This document shows positions 7,174-16,564 of a stretch of 64,000 bases of DNA, in pieces. Within the stretch, counting starts at the first letter, position 1. Each line of letters begins with the position of its first letter. The translations under genes and the position numbers were made by a program. The notes beneath the pieces are model-generated. The model was not told where the DNA came from and searched no databases. It saw only the letters and a list, made by a program, of their open reading frames with translations. This stretch comes from Chitinophagales bacterium (GTDB taxonomy: Bacteria; Bacteroidota; Bacteroidia; Chitinophagales; Chitinophagaceae): NCBI GenBank assembly GCA_017303415.1, contig JAFLBJ010000001.1:558001-622000 (forward strand), in the 5' to 3' direction.

Positions 7174-9990
7174 TTACCTCCTGATCACCCGCATATTCAT
7201 CCCCGGGCCGCCGGGAGGGTTCGCCCCCATCTTGTTCAGGCTGTAGGTAAAACTCAGCATAAAGAACCGGCGGAGTATCGTATTGCTGACATCCTCAATA
7301 TAGTTGGCATTGGTATTCCGCTGGATGCCCTGGTTCTTGTTCAACAGGTCATGAACACTCAGCTTGAGCTCGCCACGGTTAAACTTGAGGAACTGCTTGC
7401 TGATGGCCGCATTCCACATGGGGACCTTGATATTGAAACCCTCCGCCCGCTGGGTATTGACCCGGTATTCAAAATCAGTGGATAAATAGAAATTCTTGGG
7501 CAACTCCCAGCCAATATTACCACCCCATTCGCGGGTGACATAGTTATTGTTCAAATTGGACTGTAGAGAATAAGTAGCCCGGCTCAGGGTGATCCCGGCA
7601 AATACCGAGAGGTCCACTTTATTCTTGATCACTTTGGTGATCTCCACGCGGGGATCGATACTGGTATTCCGGATCTCATTCTTCGCTCCATTGCTGTACT
7701 GAAATCCACGGCTGTATTGTACCCCGGCATCCAGGTTCAGATTGGCCTTCATGAACTTCAGGGGTAAACCGACATGAAAATTACTGTTGAGGTTATATAC
7801 CCCGTCCACATTCACATAGGTGGTGGTATCCACCCCGAGGGAATCACGCTGGTTTACATTTACGATCTTATTGGCCGTGGTGGTAAAGTTGACAAAGGCA
7901 AAAAGGTTTTTATTCTTGAACGGGTTCACACCGGTATAAGATAGCTGTATGCTATGGGCAAACTCCTGCTCCAGATTGGGGTTACCCAATTTAATGCTCA
8001 ACTGATTGCTTACATCAGGCACGGGTTGTAACTGGGAAGCCGTAGGCTGGGTGGTGAATGTGCGGTAGTTGAGTGACAGGTTTTTAAAACGGCTAAACTG
8101 ATACTTGAACTGGGCATTGGGCAACCAGTTGTGAAAATCCTGACGGATCACCGAATCCTTGGTCCCGCTGATGATGGTACCCTCCAGCGCGGCCTTCTGC
8201 CAGCTCAATCCATAGGCATAGCTGAATTTCCTTTTCTGGGTCCGTACCCGGAATCCAGCTACCGTAGTATTGTAAATGTTCTCGTAATTATTGGTCAACA
8301 GATCATTGAGCTGATCATACTTGTCCGTGCCCTTATTGTAATCATAGGTCACTTTGTCGGATACAGAACGGGTATGACTATTAGAGGCACTCAACTCCAG
8401 CAGTGAGCTCTTCCCTAATGGCTCGGTGTACACGGCCTTGGCAGTATATCCCTTCTGGTCATTGGTCAGGTCGCTACGCTGGCGCACACTATCCGTACGG
8501 AAGAGATTGGATGTTTTATAAAAATTATTGACCGACTCAAGATCACTCTCGCCTGTGTTCTCATTGAGTTTTGAATTCAAACTCAGGGAAAGCGTACGAC
8601 CGCGTTTTGAAAAGCGGTGACGGTAAATGATGTCATTGGTAAAATTATACCCCCTTGCCGAAGCAATATAATCGGTCCAGCTGTCATTGGTCCGGGCGAG
8701 TTGCTCCGTTAATGTTTCAGACTGTCCCTGGGACCGCGTGGAGGATTTCTGATAGCTGAAATTCGGGGTGATCTTGATGGAGTTGTTGGAATCGATAAAA
8801 TAGTCCACCACAAAATTCACACGGTGGTTCTCGTTCAAAACATCCGATTTTCCAAAGGAATTATAGTAGTTGGTAGAATCGGGTAAAATGTATTGCCGGG
8901 CGGTCCGCGATTCGGTCAACGGGTTGAAGCGGTTGTAGAAATAATTCCCATTCAGTTTGGTCTTCTTCCCTATGATATTATTGTAATTCACCCCGCCTGC
9001 GTTGGTCGTATTGATGCTATTATCTCCTCCAAGACCAAACAGGTTGGCCGATGGGTCGCTGGAACTGATATTGATGTTAATATTCCCGCCACTGCTGGAT
9101 ACATTCCCAAGTCCACCGGAAAAATTCAGGATATCCATAAAAGAGAACCCTTCGGCATTGTCATTGTTCGACATGCCGATAACGGATAATTGGCGCGCGC
9201 CTTTAAAAGCATTTACATTGAACCTTCCTTCGTACCGGCCTTCGGTACCTCCACCAACCATGGCCTTACCAAAAGCGCCCTTTTTCTTGTCCTCTTTTAA
9301 TTTCAGGTTGATGGTCTTTTCATAGTTGCCGTCATCAAAACCCGTTAACTCGGCCGCGTCACTTTTTTTGTCATATACCTGTACTTTATCCACTGCATCG
9401 GCGGGCAGGTTCTTGGTCGCGATCTTTGGGTCATTGCCAAAAAACTCTTTGCCATCCACCAGTATTTTCTTCACCTCTTCCCCTTGCGCCTTTACCGTTC
9501 CATCGCTCTCCACCTGTACCCCGGGTAATTTCTTGAGCAGGTCCTCGACCACCGCATTGGGTTTGGTTTTAAAGGATCCGGCATTGTACTGGATCGTATC
9601 CCCCACGATCGTCACTGGCGGGGCCTCGGCCATAATGACCACTTCCTCCAACACCTTCGTTTTATCATTCAATACCACATTCCCCATGTCTACCAGGTTC
9701 ACGGAATCGGACAGGATGAAATACTTATTCCCGTTATGATATCCCACATGGGTGATAAGGAGCCGGTAATCTCCCTTCTCGATCCCGGAAAGGGAAAAAG
9801 CCCCATTGTTTCCGGTCATGGTAAATGTAACCAGGGAGGAGTCGATCCGCTTCATCACAGTAATGGTAGCACCAGCCACCGGCTTCTGGGTCAGGGTATC
9901 AAATACCACCCCCTTGACCGTTCCGGTTTTTTGGGCTGCCACAAACAAGATGGAAAATACAAATACAGAGAGGAGTAAAGCTTTTTTCAT
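7174..9990 (-). CDS. Outer-membrane beta-barrel receptor (TonB-dependent receptor type)
   Basis: A 938-residue outer-membrane protein. After the signal peptide (cleaved near FVAAQ) comes a CarboxypepD_reg domain (about 22-110), a plug-like region (about 115-235) with DTIQYNAGSFKTKPNAVVED, LLKKLPGVQV and GKEFFGNDPKIATKNL, then a long beta barrel. This architecture is the outer-membrane beta-barrel family of Bacteroidota, related to TonB-dependent receptors but without a SusD partner. A Gly/Asn/Ser-rich loop at about 285-330 probably faces the surface. The C-terminus is Gly/Pro/Met rich. It has no obvious operon partner. The transported substrate cannot be told. Confidence 0.9.
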   Translation of the reverse strand: MKKALLLSVFVFSILFVAAQKTGTVKGVVFDTLTQKPVAGATITVMKRIDSSLVTFTMTGNNGAFSLSGIEKGDYRLLITHVGYHNGNKYFILSDSVNLVDMGNVVLNDKTKVLEEVVIMAEAPPVTIVGDTIQYNAGSFKTKPNAVVEDLLKKLPGVQVESDGTVKAQGEEVKKILVDGKEFFGNDPKIATKNLPADAVDKVQVYDKKSDAAELTGFDDGNYEKTINLKLKEDKKKGAFGKAMVGGGTEGRYEGRFNVNAFKGARQLSVIGMSNNDNAEGFSFMDILNFSGGLGNVSSSGGNININISSSDPSANLFGLGGDNSINTTNAGGVNYNNIIGKKTKLNGNYFYNRFNPLTESRTARQYILPDSTNYYNSFGKSDVLNENHRVNFVVDYFIDSNNSIKITPNFSYQKSSTRSQGQSETLTEQLARTNDSWTDYIASARGYNFTNDIIYRHRFSKRGRTLSLSLNSKLNENTGESDLESVNNFYKTSNLFRTDSVRQRSDLTNDQKGYTAKAVYTEPLGKSSLLELSASNSHTRSVSDKVTYDYNKGTDKYDQLNDLLTNNYENIYNTTVAGFRVRTQKRKFSYAYGLSWQKAALEGTIISGTKDSVIRQDFHNWLPNAQFKYQFSRFKNLSLNYRTFTTQPTASQLQPVPDVSNQLSIKLGNPNLEQEFAHSIQLSYTGVNPFKNKNLFAFVNFTTTANKIVNVNQRDSLGVDTTTYVNVDGVYNLNSNFHVGLPLKFMKANLNLDAGVQYSRGFQYSNGAKNEIRNTSIDPRVEITKVIKNKVDLSVFAGITLSRATYSLQSNLNNNYVTREWGGNIGWELPKNFYLSTDFEYRVNTQRAEGFNIKVPMWNAAISKQFLKFNRGELKLSVHDLLNKNQGIQRNTNANYIEDVSNTILRRFFMLSFTYSLNKMGANPPGGPGMNMRVIRR

Positions 9991-10074
9991 AACCGGGTTT
10001 TGATTCCGGCTACGAAAATATTCTTACCCCACCGAATGGGAGGTTAACCCGGGTTGCATTAATGTTAATGAAGG

Positions 10075-10644
10075 TTAATTCTCGATCACCGGCCCTCTTT
10101 CATCGTCCAATCGCTCCTTGTCATACAGAATGACGCGGATACCCCATTCCAGCATATCGGCTTCAAGAAGGATCTCGAGTTTGAGGTTCTTGAGTGCCCT
10201 GTCCTTGCTATCGGGGGTGAGAATGATGCTGTGAAAACGCAGCGACTCGGTAGGCTCTTTGTAGGTGCCCACCAGATGAAAGGTTTTATCTCCCAGTGTG
10301 ACCACGGTTTGCTGGGCTTGTTGAAAAAGTTCTTTATAGGTTTTTACCGCACTTGAAAAATCCTCGGATACCGGCATGCGTGCCTGCCAGGAATAAACCG
10401 TCTTGCTCTTGGCACTGTACTTTGTAATGGTACACTGCTCGGCGCCGGCAATACATATTTTAGAACCAAACTCCTCCGATTGAGGGTTGGAGGTCAGCGG
10501 TTCGCCCAGGTATTTGGGAAACTGATTGGAATAATCGACAATGACCTTGGAAAGACTGGCCGAGACGGCTTCGGGCTGAGAATAGGCTACGGAAAGGGAT
10601 AAAATCCCGAAAACAAAGAGAGAAATTGCTTTAGTTTTTGTCAT
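10075..10644 (-). CDS. Hypothetical exported protein
   Basis: A 189-residue protein with a clean signal peptide (cleavage near SVAYSQ) and no other membrane segment, so it is likely periplasmic or secreted. Two cysteines in ICIAGAEQC could form a disulfide. The rest appears to be a mixed alpha/beta domain with no catalytic motif I can name. It lies 84 bases upstream of the barrel gene on the same strand and may be co-transcribed with it. Confidence 0.7.
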   Translation of the reverse strand: MTKTKAISLFVFGILSLSVAYSQPEAVSASLSKVIVDYSNQFPKYLGEPLTSNPQSEEFGSKICIAGAEQCTITKYSAKSKTVYSWQARMPVSEDFSSAVKTYKELFQQAQQTVVTLGDKTFHLVGTYKEPTESLRFHSIILTPDSKDRALKNLKLEILLEADMLEWGIRVILYDKERLDDERGPVIEN

Positions 10645-10754
10645 AAGGTTGAAATTTAACGGGTTACGCGTTAGCTAATATCCTATTTTTTAACGTTATC
10701 CACATAATTTTTTTTTGTTCCCGGCGTTTTATTCTTCTATAAATCCAATTTATT

Positions 10755-10919
10755 ATGAAAAACAGGATGATCCATCATGCTCATGAAGAAGCGCGTATAT
10801 ACAAACGCAACTATCAACCTTCACTTAATGTTTTCCGGGTTATTAAAGTGGTTTTGGGAATCTTCCTGTCAGGACAATCTCCTGCAGCCCATGCTTATGA
10901 TTACCGGAAGAAGAAATAG
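10755..10919 (+). CDS. Small basic protein, 54 residues
   Basis: A 54-residue open frame with ATG at 10755 and TAG at 10917. It is basic, with a His-rich start (MIHHAHEEA), a Tyr/Lys/Arg stretch, a hydrophobic segment of about 13 residues (VFRVIKVVLGIFL) and a C-terminal RKKK. A rho-independent terminator follows 27 bases after the stop on the same strand, which supports a real short transcript. It could be a small membrane-associated protein. No family is recognised. Confidence 0.5.
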   Translation: MKNRMIHHAHEEARIYKRNYQPSLNVFRVIKVVLGIFLSGQSPAAHAYDYRKKK

Positions 10920-10946
10920 TAGCTTACTAACTCCCCGATAACTAAA

Positions 10947-10976
10947 GGCCGTTCCGTGGTGGAGCGGCTTTTTTAT
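10947..10976 (+). terminator. Rho-independent terminator after the 54-residue ORF
   Basis: GCCGTTCC and GGAGCGGC form an eight-pair stem (one G-U) with a four-base loop, followed directly by six T. Confidence 0.8.
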
Positions 10977-11008
10977 TTCACCAAAGAGCTATAAAATGGT
11001 GACAGCTT

Positions 11009-11344
11009 TTATTTTTTAAAAGCAAAATACACCGCCAATAATAAAAACGCGAAGCTAAAAAGATAATTCATTTTGAAGGGCTCTTTCAATACCCATACCG
11101 CGAACCCGGTAAACACAATGAGCGTGATCACTTCCTGAATGATCTTGAGATGAAATGCAGAAAGTCCGGCATTATTATATCCCAGCCGGTTGGCCGGAAC
11201 CATCAGCATGTATTCAAACAAAGCAATGAACCAACTGAGTAAAATGGCTTTCCAAAGTGGCCACCCCTTTTCTTTAAGGTGGTAGTACCAGGCAAAGGTC
11301 ATGAAGATGTTGGAAAGAAGAAGGAGAAAAATGGTTCTAAGCAT
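11009..11344 (-). CDS. DMT-family membrane protein (DUF486)
   Basis: A 111-residue integral membrane protein with four predicted helices. It carries the DUF486 pattern: NIFMTFAWYYHLK in helix 1, then SWFIALFEYMLMVPANR and GLSAFHLKIIQEVITL. These belong to the drug/metabolite transporter clan and probably act as dimers; the substrate is unknown. The ATG at 11344 is preferred over an upstream frame that runs into a short inverted repeat (GGCGCAAAG/CTTTGCGCC, 11365-11403). Confidence 0.85.
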   Translation of the reverse strand: MLRTIFLLLLSNIFMTFAWYYHLKEKGWPLWKAILLSWFIALFEYMLMVPANRLGYNNAGLSAFHLKIIQEVITLIVFTGFAVWVLKEPFKMNYLFSFAFLLLAVYFAFKK

Positions 11345-11364
11345 CGAAATTGATTTTACCTCAC

Positions 11365-11403
11365 GGGCGCAAAGTTGCCATGTTTCGTCATTTCTTTGCG
11401 CCA
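11365..11403. repeat. Short inverted repeat GGCGCAAAG ... CTTTGCGCC
   Basis: Nine-base arms separated by 21 bases, between the DMT gene and the helicase gene. Word-like repeats of this kind recur in the window. Confidence 0.5.
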
Positions 11404-11430
11404 TCGCGCCATGGCGGTATAATACAAAGT

Positions 11431-14400
11431 TTAACTAAACAAATACTCCACATCTTCCCTCGACAAGGACTTGACAAACGACGAATCATCCGCGATCAAT
11501 TCCTTCGCCAGGGCCCTTTTCTTCTCCTGAAGCTGAATGATCTTGTCCTCGATCGTATCCTTACAGATCATGCGGTACGCAAAGATGTTTTTGGTCTGCC
11601 CGATACGATGCGTCCGGTCAATGGCCTGTTGCTCCACAGCAGGGTTCCACCAGGGATCAACAATGTACACATAGTCAGCAGCCGTCAGGTTCAAACCCAC
11701 ACCCCCGGCTTTGAGGGAGATCAGGAAGACCCTGACCTTATCATCATTCTGGAAGCTTTGAATGGCTTTCTCCCGGTCGGGGGCCGATGTGCTTCCATCA
11801 AAATATTCGTACGTAATACCCAGGTGCTTCAACCGGTCCTTGATCAGCGCGAGCATACCCAGGAACTGGGAGAACACGAGCGCCTTGTGGTTTCCGATAT
11901 TCTCGGTGATCTCACGCGCGAGTTCATCGAGCTTGATAGAATGGTTCTCAAACTTATCCTCTTCATTGAGGATAGCGGGAGAATCACAGATCTGCCGGAG
12001 TTTCATCAACCCTTGCAGGATGGTCAACTGTGACTTCTGAATACCCTGTGTCTCGATCGTGCCCAGGATCTGGTTGCGGTAATCATTGCGATAGGCATCA
12101 TAGATCCGTCTCTGCTCGTCCTCCATCTCACAATACAGGATCATTTCCTGTTTCTCAGGCAGGTCACGCGCCACCTGCTCCTTGGTGCGACGCAGGATAA
12201 AAGGATACAATATCTTCCGCAAATGATCCTTCCGGTCCTCTTCCCCAAATTTGTCAATGGGAATGGCAAATTCCTGACGGAAGAACTCCATTGTACCGAG
12301 CATACCTGGGTTGAGGAAGTTCATTTGCGCATATATATCAAAAGTGTTGTTCTGTAAAGGCGTACCACTCATGCAGAGCCTGTTCTTGGCTTTGAGCAGC
12401 GAAGCGGCCCTGGTTACTTTACTCGCGGGGTTCTTGATGGCCTGTGACTCATCGAGTACGAGGTAATCAAAATCAATGGTCACCAGTAATTTGATATCAC
12501 TCCGTAACGTACCATAGGTCGTAATGATCACATCATAATTCTCAATGGCTTCTTTCTCTCTGGATCTGGCTCCGCCATGATGGATATGATAGGTCAGATC
12601 AGAGGTGAATTTCCTGATCTCATTCTCCCAGTTATAGATCAATGTAGTGGGACATACCACCAGCGCCCTCAGTTTACCTTTGCTGTCTTTAAAATGCTGG
12701 ATAAAGGAAAGCGCCTGTACCGTTTTACCCAAACCCATGTCATCGGCCAGGATACCACCCCAGTTTACTTCACTGAGATAATTGAGCCATTGATAGCCAG
12801 CTACCTGGTAAGGGCGAAGGATGCTCTTTAATCTTTCCGGAGGTTCTATCTCCTTAATGGTATGGCCTTCTTTGAGGTTCTCGTATTTCTCTTCGAGTTG
12901 AAGTACCAGCTCGCCTTCATCGCGACTGTCATACAATTCATCCACCACACTCATGTGGTACTTGGATAATTTAAGCTGGTCGGTTTTACCTTCTCCAATT
13001 CGGAAGAGCAGGGAATATTTTTTCAACCACTCCTCGGGCAGAATACCCAGGGTGCCGTCGTTCAGTTGTACAAATTGCTGTTTATTGGCCAGGGCACGTT
13101 TAACCTCGGATACACTTACCTTCTGGTCACCAAAGAGAATGTCCACTTTGGCATCAAACCAATCGGTATGACTGCTGATAAAGATCTTGGTCGATGGGCG
13201 TGCGGTGTTAAACCGGAAATTCTTCAATGCATCAAACCCAAATACCTCGATCTTCATGTCCTTCATGGCATCCACAAAAAGAAAGAACCAGTTGTTCTTT
13301 AATACATCGGTGCCTTTTAGCGCCAGCGACCCGGCATCGGATTGGTAAATAAAATTGCTGTGCAGGTTCTGTAACTGTTGAATGAACTTATGCTCCGCGT
13401 CACGGTTACGCCGCACGATCATCACTTTATCATTCACCGGTACCACCACTTCATTTCTATCCCGGGCCTTGGTCTCATACCCTTTATAGGTAAATGTGGG
13501 TTGAAATACGAGGTAATCCCCTTTTTCTACAAGGAATAAACGTGTTTCGGGTTCGCCTTCCTTGACCTCGGTAACAAGCGTGGATTTGAATTCCACCTTA
13601 TAATCCCGCGTCAGTGGCAGGATAAACCCGTGGAGTTGTTTTTCCCATTCGGCATTGGGAATATTGTACTGCCCATTGGGAAGAAAGCGCTCGGCCATTT
13701 CCATCGCCTCGGTATTCTTCCAAAGACTGATCTGATTATTGTATAAAAAGAAGAATGGGACCTTGGTTTCGTTATCCCCCAATTTATAAAACAAACCACC
13801 GGCGCGTAACACACAATCCACTTGATAGGATTTTCCATTTTTGTTTACCTCAAAGGCTGGTGACAATGGATCATTGGAGGCTTGCACGGGCTCCAGGTTG
13901 GCTGTCTTAAAGGCTTTTCCTTTGGGAAGCATAAAGAACAAAGGTTGCCCTTCATGCTCTACCATTAGTTTCTTTAGTTTGGGATGCAGGTATTCACGGA
14001 TCAGCGCCTTGGTCTCATCGGCCAGGTCCTCATCCTCCTGTTGAATGATATTTTCCCAGATTCCGGAGAAAGGTGAGTTCCGGCTTATGTATTTATTGAT
14101 CTCGGTATCCTGCAATTTGCGCAGCATGGCAAATAATTGCTGGTCATACTCCGACAGGTCATTTACCTCGACATATTTGGTAAGATCGAGTTTTTCTACT
14201 TTATCGGTCAGGGAAATGGATTCATCATCCGCTTCGCCCCGAATCACATCCACCGAAAAATAGGGGTAGTTCTTTTTATTTAAATTAAAAACAACACCCA
14301 AGCGTTTGGAGGGGCCTTGTACCACCACAGGTTTCTCCGGTTCGGGGGCGGTTTCTTCCTGTACAGGTACGGGACGTGGCGCCGGTGCCGCAGGAACGGC

Positions 14401-15192
14401 ATTTACCCGCTTGATCGTGGGGTCAAGTAAACGCAGAAAGGGTTTGCCTTCTTTATAGGTGAACTCAAATTTTCCTTCCAGGTCATCCTCAAGAGAATAA
14501 CCATAAAGTTCAAGCAGTTTGTTCTTTTCCTTATCCCAGTTACGGATGCTGTCAAAATAATGCGCGCCATGACCGGATAACAATTGCAAAAAGACGATCA
14601 CTTTGGGTAAACAAAGCGGATGATCTTCATCCACATATTCACAACTGGTATCAAAATTCTTTTCCTCGTTCTTTCTGATCACCACTTTATAATCCTTGCC
14701 TTCCAGGGTGACAGTGGCTTTTACCATCTCATCCTTGGCATAATCGATCGTGGCCTTATTCGTGCGTAAATAGGTTTCGGCGGTGTTCAGTGTTTCCTGT
14801 GAGCAGAGCAACCGGATGGTTTTCATCTCAATCGTCTTCATCTTTACCACGGTATGCCGTTGATCGTATACCGAGCCCCCTGTTTTCAGGAGGTTCTTGT
14901 CGATCATCTCCTGTAAAGAAAAAAGCGAAGCCGCCTCGTGGCGGCAGATATCCCCCAGGTTATAAGGGCAGGCGCAACGCAGCGATACATGCTGCGCATC
15001 GTTTATCTTTTGAATATATACTTTGTAGTAAGTAGCATAGGTATCATCTTTCACCCGGAACACGGCCGAGCCAAAGAGATCGTCATACTCTACTAATTCC
15101 ACAAAACCTACCGCATGGATCTTCTTGCCGCGACGTATCACTTCATCAGTTCCATGGGTGTACACATACTTAATCAGATGGGGTAAGGCCAT
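11431..15192 (-). CDS. SWIM zinc-finger SNF2-family DNA helicase/ATPase
   Basis: A 1253-residue superfamily 2 DNA translocase. Near the N-terminus is a SWIM zinc finger (CACPYNLGDICRH, Cys about 73). A long middle region (about 150-780) has no named domain and includes a Pro/Glu-rich linker near 265-295. The SNF2 ATPase starts near 795: Walker A DDMGLGKT (Lys823), DESQ as the DEAH-like box, SGTPLQNN, and the second RecA lobe with KAGGVGLNLT and DRTHRIGQ. Such bacterial Rad54-like proteins remodel protein-DNA complexes. No methylase or nuclease lies beside it, so a link to a defence system is not supported. Confidence 0.93.
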   Translation of the reverse strand: MALPHLIKYVYTHGTDEVIRRGKKIHAVGFVELVEYDDLFGSAVFRVKDDTYATYYKVYIQKINDAQHVSLRCACPYNLGDICRHEAASLFSLQEMIDKNLLKTGGSVYDQRHTVVKMKTIEMKTIRLLCSQETLNTAETYLRTNKATIDYAKDEMVKATVTLEGKDYKVVIRKNEEKNFDTSCEYVDEDHPLCLPKVIVFLQLLSGHGAHYFDSIRNWDKEKNKLLELYGYSLEDDLEGKFEFTYKEGKPFLRLLDPTIKRVNAVPAAPAPRPVPVQEETAPEPEKPVVVQGPSKRLGVVFNLNKKNYPYFSVDVIRGEADDESISLTDKVEKLDLTKYVEVNDLSEYDQQLFAMLRKLQDTEINKYISRNSPFSGIWENIIQQEDEDLADETKALIREYLHPKLKKLMVEHEGQPLFFMLPKGKAFKTANLEPVQASNDPLSPAFEVNKNGKSYQVDCVLRAGGLFYKLGDNETKVPFFFLYNNQISLWKNTEAMEMAERFLPNGQYNIPNAEWEKQLHGFILPLTRDYKVEFKSTLVTEVKEGEPETRLFLVEKGDYLVFQPTFTYKGYETKARDRNEVVVPVNDKVMIVRRNRDAEHKFIQQLQNLHSNFIYQSDAGSLALKGTDVLKNNWFFLFVDAMKDMKIEVFGFDALKNFRFNTARPSTKIFISSHTDWFDAKVDILFGDQKVSVSEVKRALANKQQFVQLNDGTLGILPEEWLKKYSLLFRIGEGKTDQLKLSKYHMSVVDELYDSRDEGELVLQLEEKYENLKEGHTIKEIEPPERLKSILRPYQVAGYQWLNYLSEVNWGGILADDMGLGKTVQALSFIQHFKDSKGKLRALVVCPTTLIYNWENEIRKFTSDLTYHIHHGGARSREKEAIENYDVIITTYGTLRSDIKLLVTIDFDYLVLDESQAIKNPASKVTRAASLLKAKNRLCMSGTPLQNNTFDIYAQMNFLNPGMLGTMEFFRQEFAIPIDKFGEEDRKDHLRKILYPFILRRTKEQVARDLPEKQEMILYCEMEDEQRRIYDAYRNDYRNQILGTIETQGIQKSQLTILQGLMKLRQICDSPAILNEEDKFENHSIKLDELAREITENIGNHKALVFSQFLGMLALIKDRLKHLGITYEYFDGSTSAPDREKAIQSFQNDDKVRVFLISLKAGGVGLNLTAADYVYIVDPWWNPAVEQQAIDRTHRIGQTKNIFAYRMICKDTIEDKIIQLQEKKRALAKELIADDSSFVKSLSREDVEYLFS

Positions 15193-15241
15193 AGGGATAA
15201 ATTCCTAATATCAATGCACAGTTTCAAAAATGGACAATCTG

Positions 15242-15249
15242 CAAAAGTA
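15242..15249 (-). promoter_or_regulatory. Putative -7 box for the SNF2 gene
   Basis: TACTTTTG on the minus strand matches TAnnTTTG exactly; it ends 49 bases before the ATG at 15192. Confidence 0.45.
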
Positions 15250-15356
15250 AAGGAATAGAATCCGGATTTCCTCTCTTAAATGAAAGAAAATATTTATTCG
15301 TGAGAATTAAAAAATAGCGGGGAAAATGGTGTACCTTTGCGGATTTTTTTTGCGCC

Positions 15357-15471
15357 CCCTTTGTGTTTCCTTCGTGTTCTTTGTGCTCCCTTCGTGTCCT
15401 TCGTGACCTCCTACGCCAGTCTTGCGTAAGAGGTCACAAAGGACACAAAGAAGGCACGAAGGACACGAAGT
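15357..15471. repeat. Word-like inverted repeat (TTCGTGTCC family)
   Basis: A long imperfect palindrome made of short purine-free words on one arm (CCTTCGTGTTCTTTGTG and so on) and their complements on the other (CACAAAGGACACAAAG). The loop contains TACGCCAGTCTTGCGTA. It ends exactly before the comB stop codon. A second copy with nearly the same loop lies at 50617-50719. It fills most of the gap between comB and the SNF2 gene. Confidence 0.85.
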
Positions 15472-16203
15472 TTAGGAGTGTACTACGAGCTTTCCATCTT
15501 TATACACCGGTAATACATCCGCTCCACCCGGTGTCAGACAATACTTAATATCTTTCTCCAGCCCGAAGTTCATTAACCGATGATAATGCGATGCATCATT
15601 CTTCTTCATAAACCCAAACAAGTCCTTCTTCGCACGTGCATAGGTAGATTGCGCCAGGTGCGATGAATCACAATTGATGCTAAAATTCTTTCCGATCGCT
15701 TCGATCACTGCGCCGGCAAATAACATATCCTCCATATTCACCCGGTCCTTCCAGGCCGCGCAACCAAGAATCACATTCTGTTTACGTTCACCGAGGTAAT
15801 TACAAACAGATTGCAGATTGGGAAAAGAACCCGTGATGATCTCCTGAGCGCCTTTTTCCAGGGCCATGTGAAGTAAGCGTGTCCCATTGGTGGTGGTTAA
15901 TACAAGCGTCCTTCCTCCAATGAAATCACGGGGATATTCAAACGGTGAATTGCCATATTCCAATCCCTCGGCAATTTGTCCATCCCGTTCACCGGCAGTG
16001 ATCCCTTCGATCTGTCTACCGATCTCGATACAACGACTTACCGAATCCACAGGGATCACGGATTTAGCGCCATTGTATAAGGCCGTAGCGATGGTAGAGG
16101 TAGCACGCAGCACATCAATGATCACCACAATGCTGTTGGTAACATCGTATAAATGGAGCAGGGCAGGGGATAGAGCAGTATATAAGGTGGGTTTTTTCTC
16201 CAT
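15472..16203 (-). CDS. comB: 2-phosphosulfolactate phosphatase family protein (ComB)
   Basis: A 243-residue ComB-family phosphatase. ComB removes phosphate from 2-phosphosulfolactate, a step toward sulfolactate and coenzyme M in archaea; in bacteria the family is widespread and its substrate is less certain. Signature stretches are IIDVLRATSTI, TAGERDGQ, NSPFEYP, LVLTTTNGTRLL, ILGCAAW and NMEDMLFAGA, all in family order, and full length matches. It is the last gene of a leftward operon after gcvT and the SRPBCC gene, with 14 bases separating it from the latter. Confidence 0.92.
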   Translation of the reverse strand: MEKKPTLYTALSPALLHLYDVTNSIVVIIDVLRATSTIATALYNGAKSVIPVDSVSRCIEIGRQIEGITAGERDGQIAEGLEYGNSPFEYPRDFIGGRTLVLTTTNGTRLLHMALEKGAQEIITGSFPNLQSVCNYLGERKQNVILGCAAWKDRVNMEDMLFAGAVIEAIGKNFSINCDSSHLAQSTYARAKKDLFGFMKKNDASHYHRLMNFGLEKDIKYCLTPGGADVLPVYKDGKLVVHS

Positions 16204-16217
16204 GGTAGTTCGGTGGT

Positions 16218-16508
16218 TCAGTCCCTGGTTTCCGCCTGTCTCCGGATCTTTTGATTCCTTTCTTCGAGTTGGCGGGTCAGGTGCTTGTAAAGATAAATCC
16301 TGTCCCAGATCTTTCCGAGTACCCCATAGGGTGCCTCGTAGTCGAAATAATCGATCAGGATGGTCCCGTTATCACAGGGTTTCAGAAAGCGTTCATGTTT
16401 CATCTGGTATTTGGCGGTCCATTCCCGGGGCACATCGATCCCTTTGCTAATGGTATAAACCCTTTGCTCGGGGGCAGCGATAAATGTGGTTAAATGAATC
16501 CGGGGCAT
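16218..16508 (-). CDS. SRPBCC-like protein, apparently with a shortened centre
   Basis: A 96-residue protein. Its start (RIHLTTFIAAPEQRVY) and end (TILIDYFDYEAPYGVLGKI, then LTRQLEERNQKI) match the two ends of START-like SRPBCC proteins of about 140-160 residues, but the central strands seem to be missing around residues 25-35. The reading frame is intact, so this could be a clean in-frame deletion. A shortened fold may not form the usual ligand cavity. It is the middle gene of the gcvT-SRPBCC-comB operon. Confidence 0.7.
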   Translation of the reverse strand: MPRIHLTTFIAAPEQRVYTISKGIDVPREWTAKYQMKHERFLKPCDNGTILIDYFDYEAPYGVLGKIWDRIYLYKHLTRQLEERNQKIRRQAETRD

Positions 16509-16564
16509 ATTCTGTGGTTAGAACCGGTTTGGCTTGTCAAAAATCATTCCCAATTACCCAAATA

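Noticed and set aside
11350-12033. Open frame of 227 codons antisense to the SNF2 gene
   Set aside because: Mirrors the conserved helicase C-terminus; no domain in the antisense product.
11431-15192. SNF2 helicase as part of a DISARM- or Zorya-like defence island
   Set aside because: No methylase, nuclease or other defence gene adjoins it; neighbours are comB, gcvT and a DMT protein, which fits a housekeeping Rad54-like protein.
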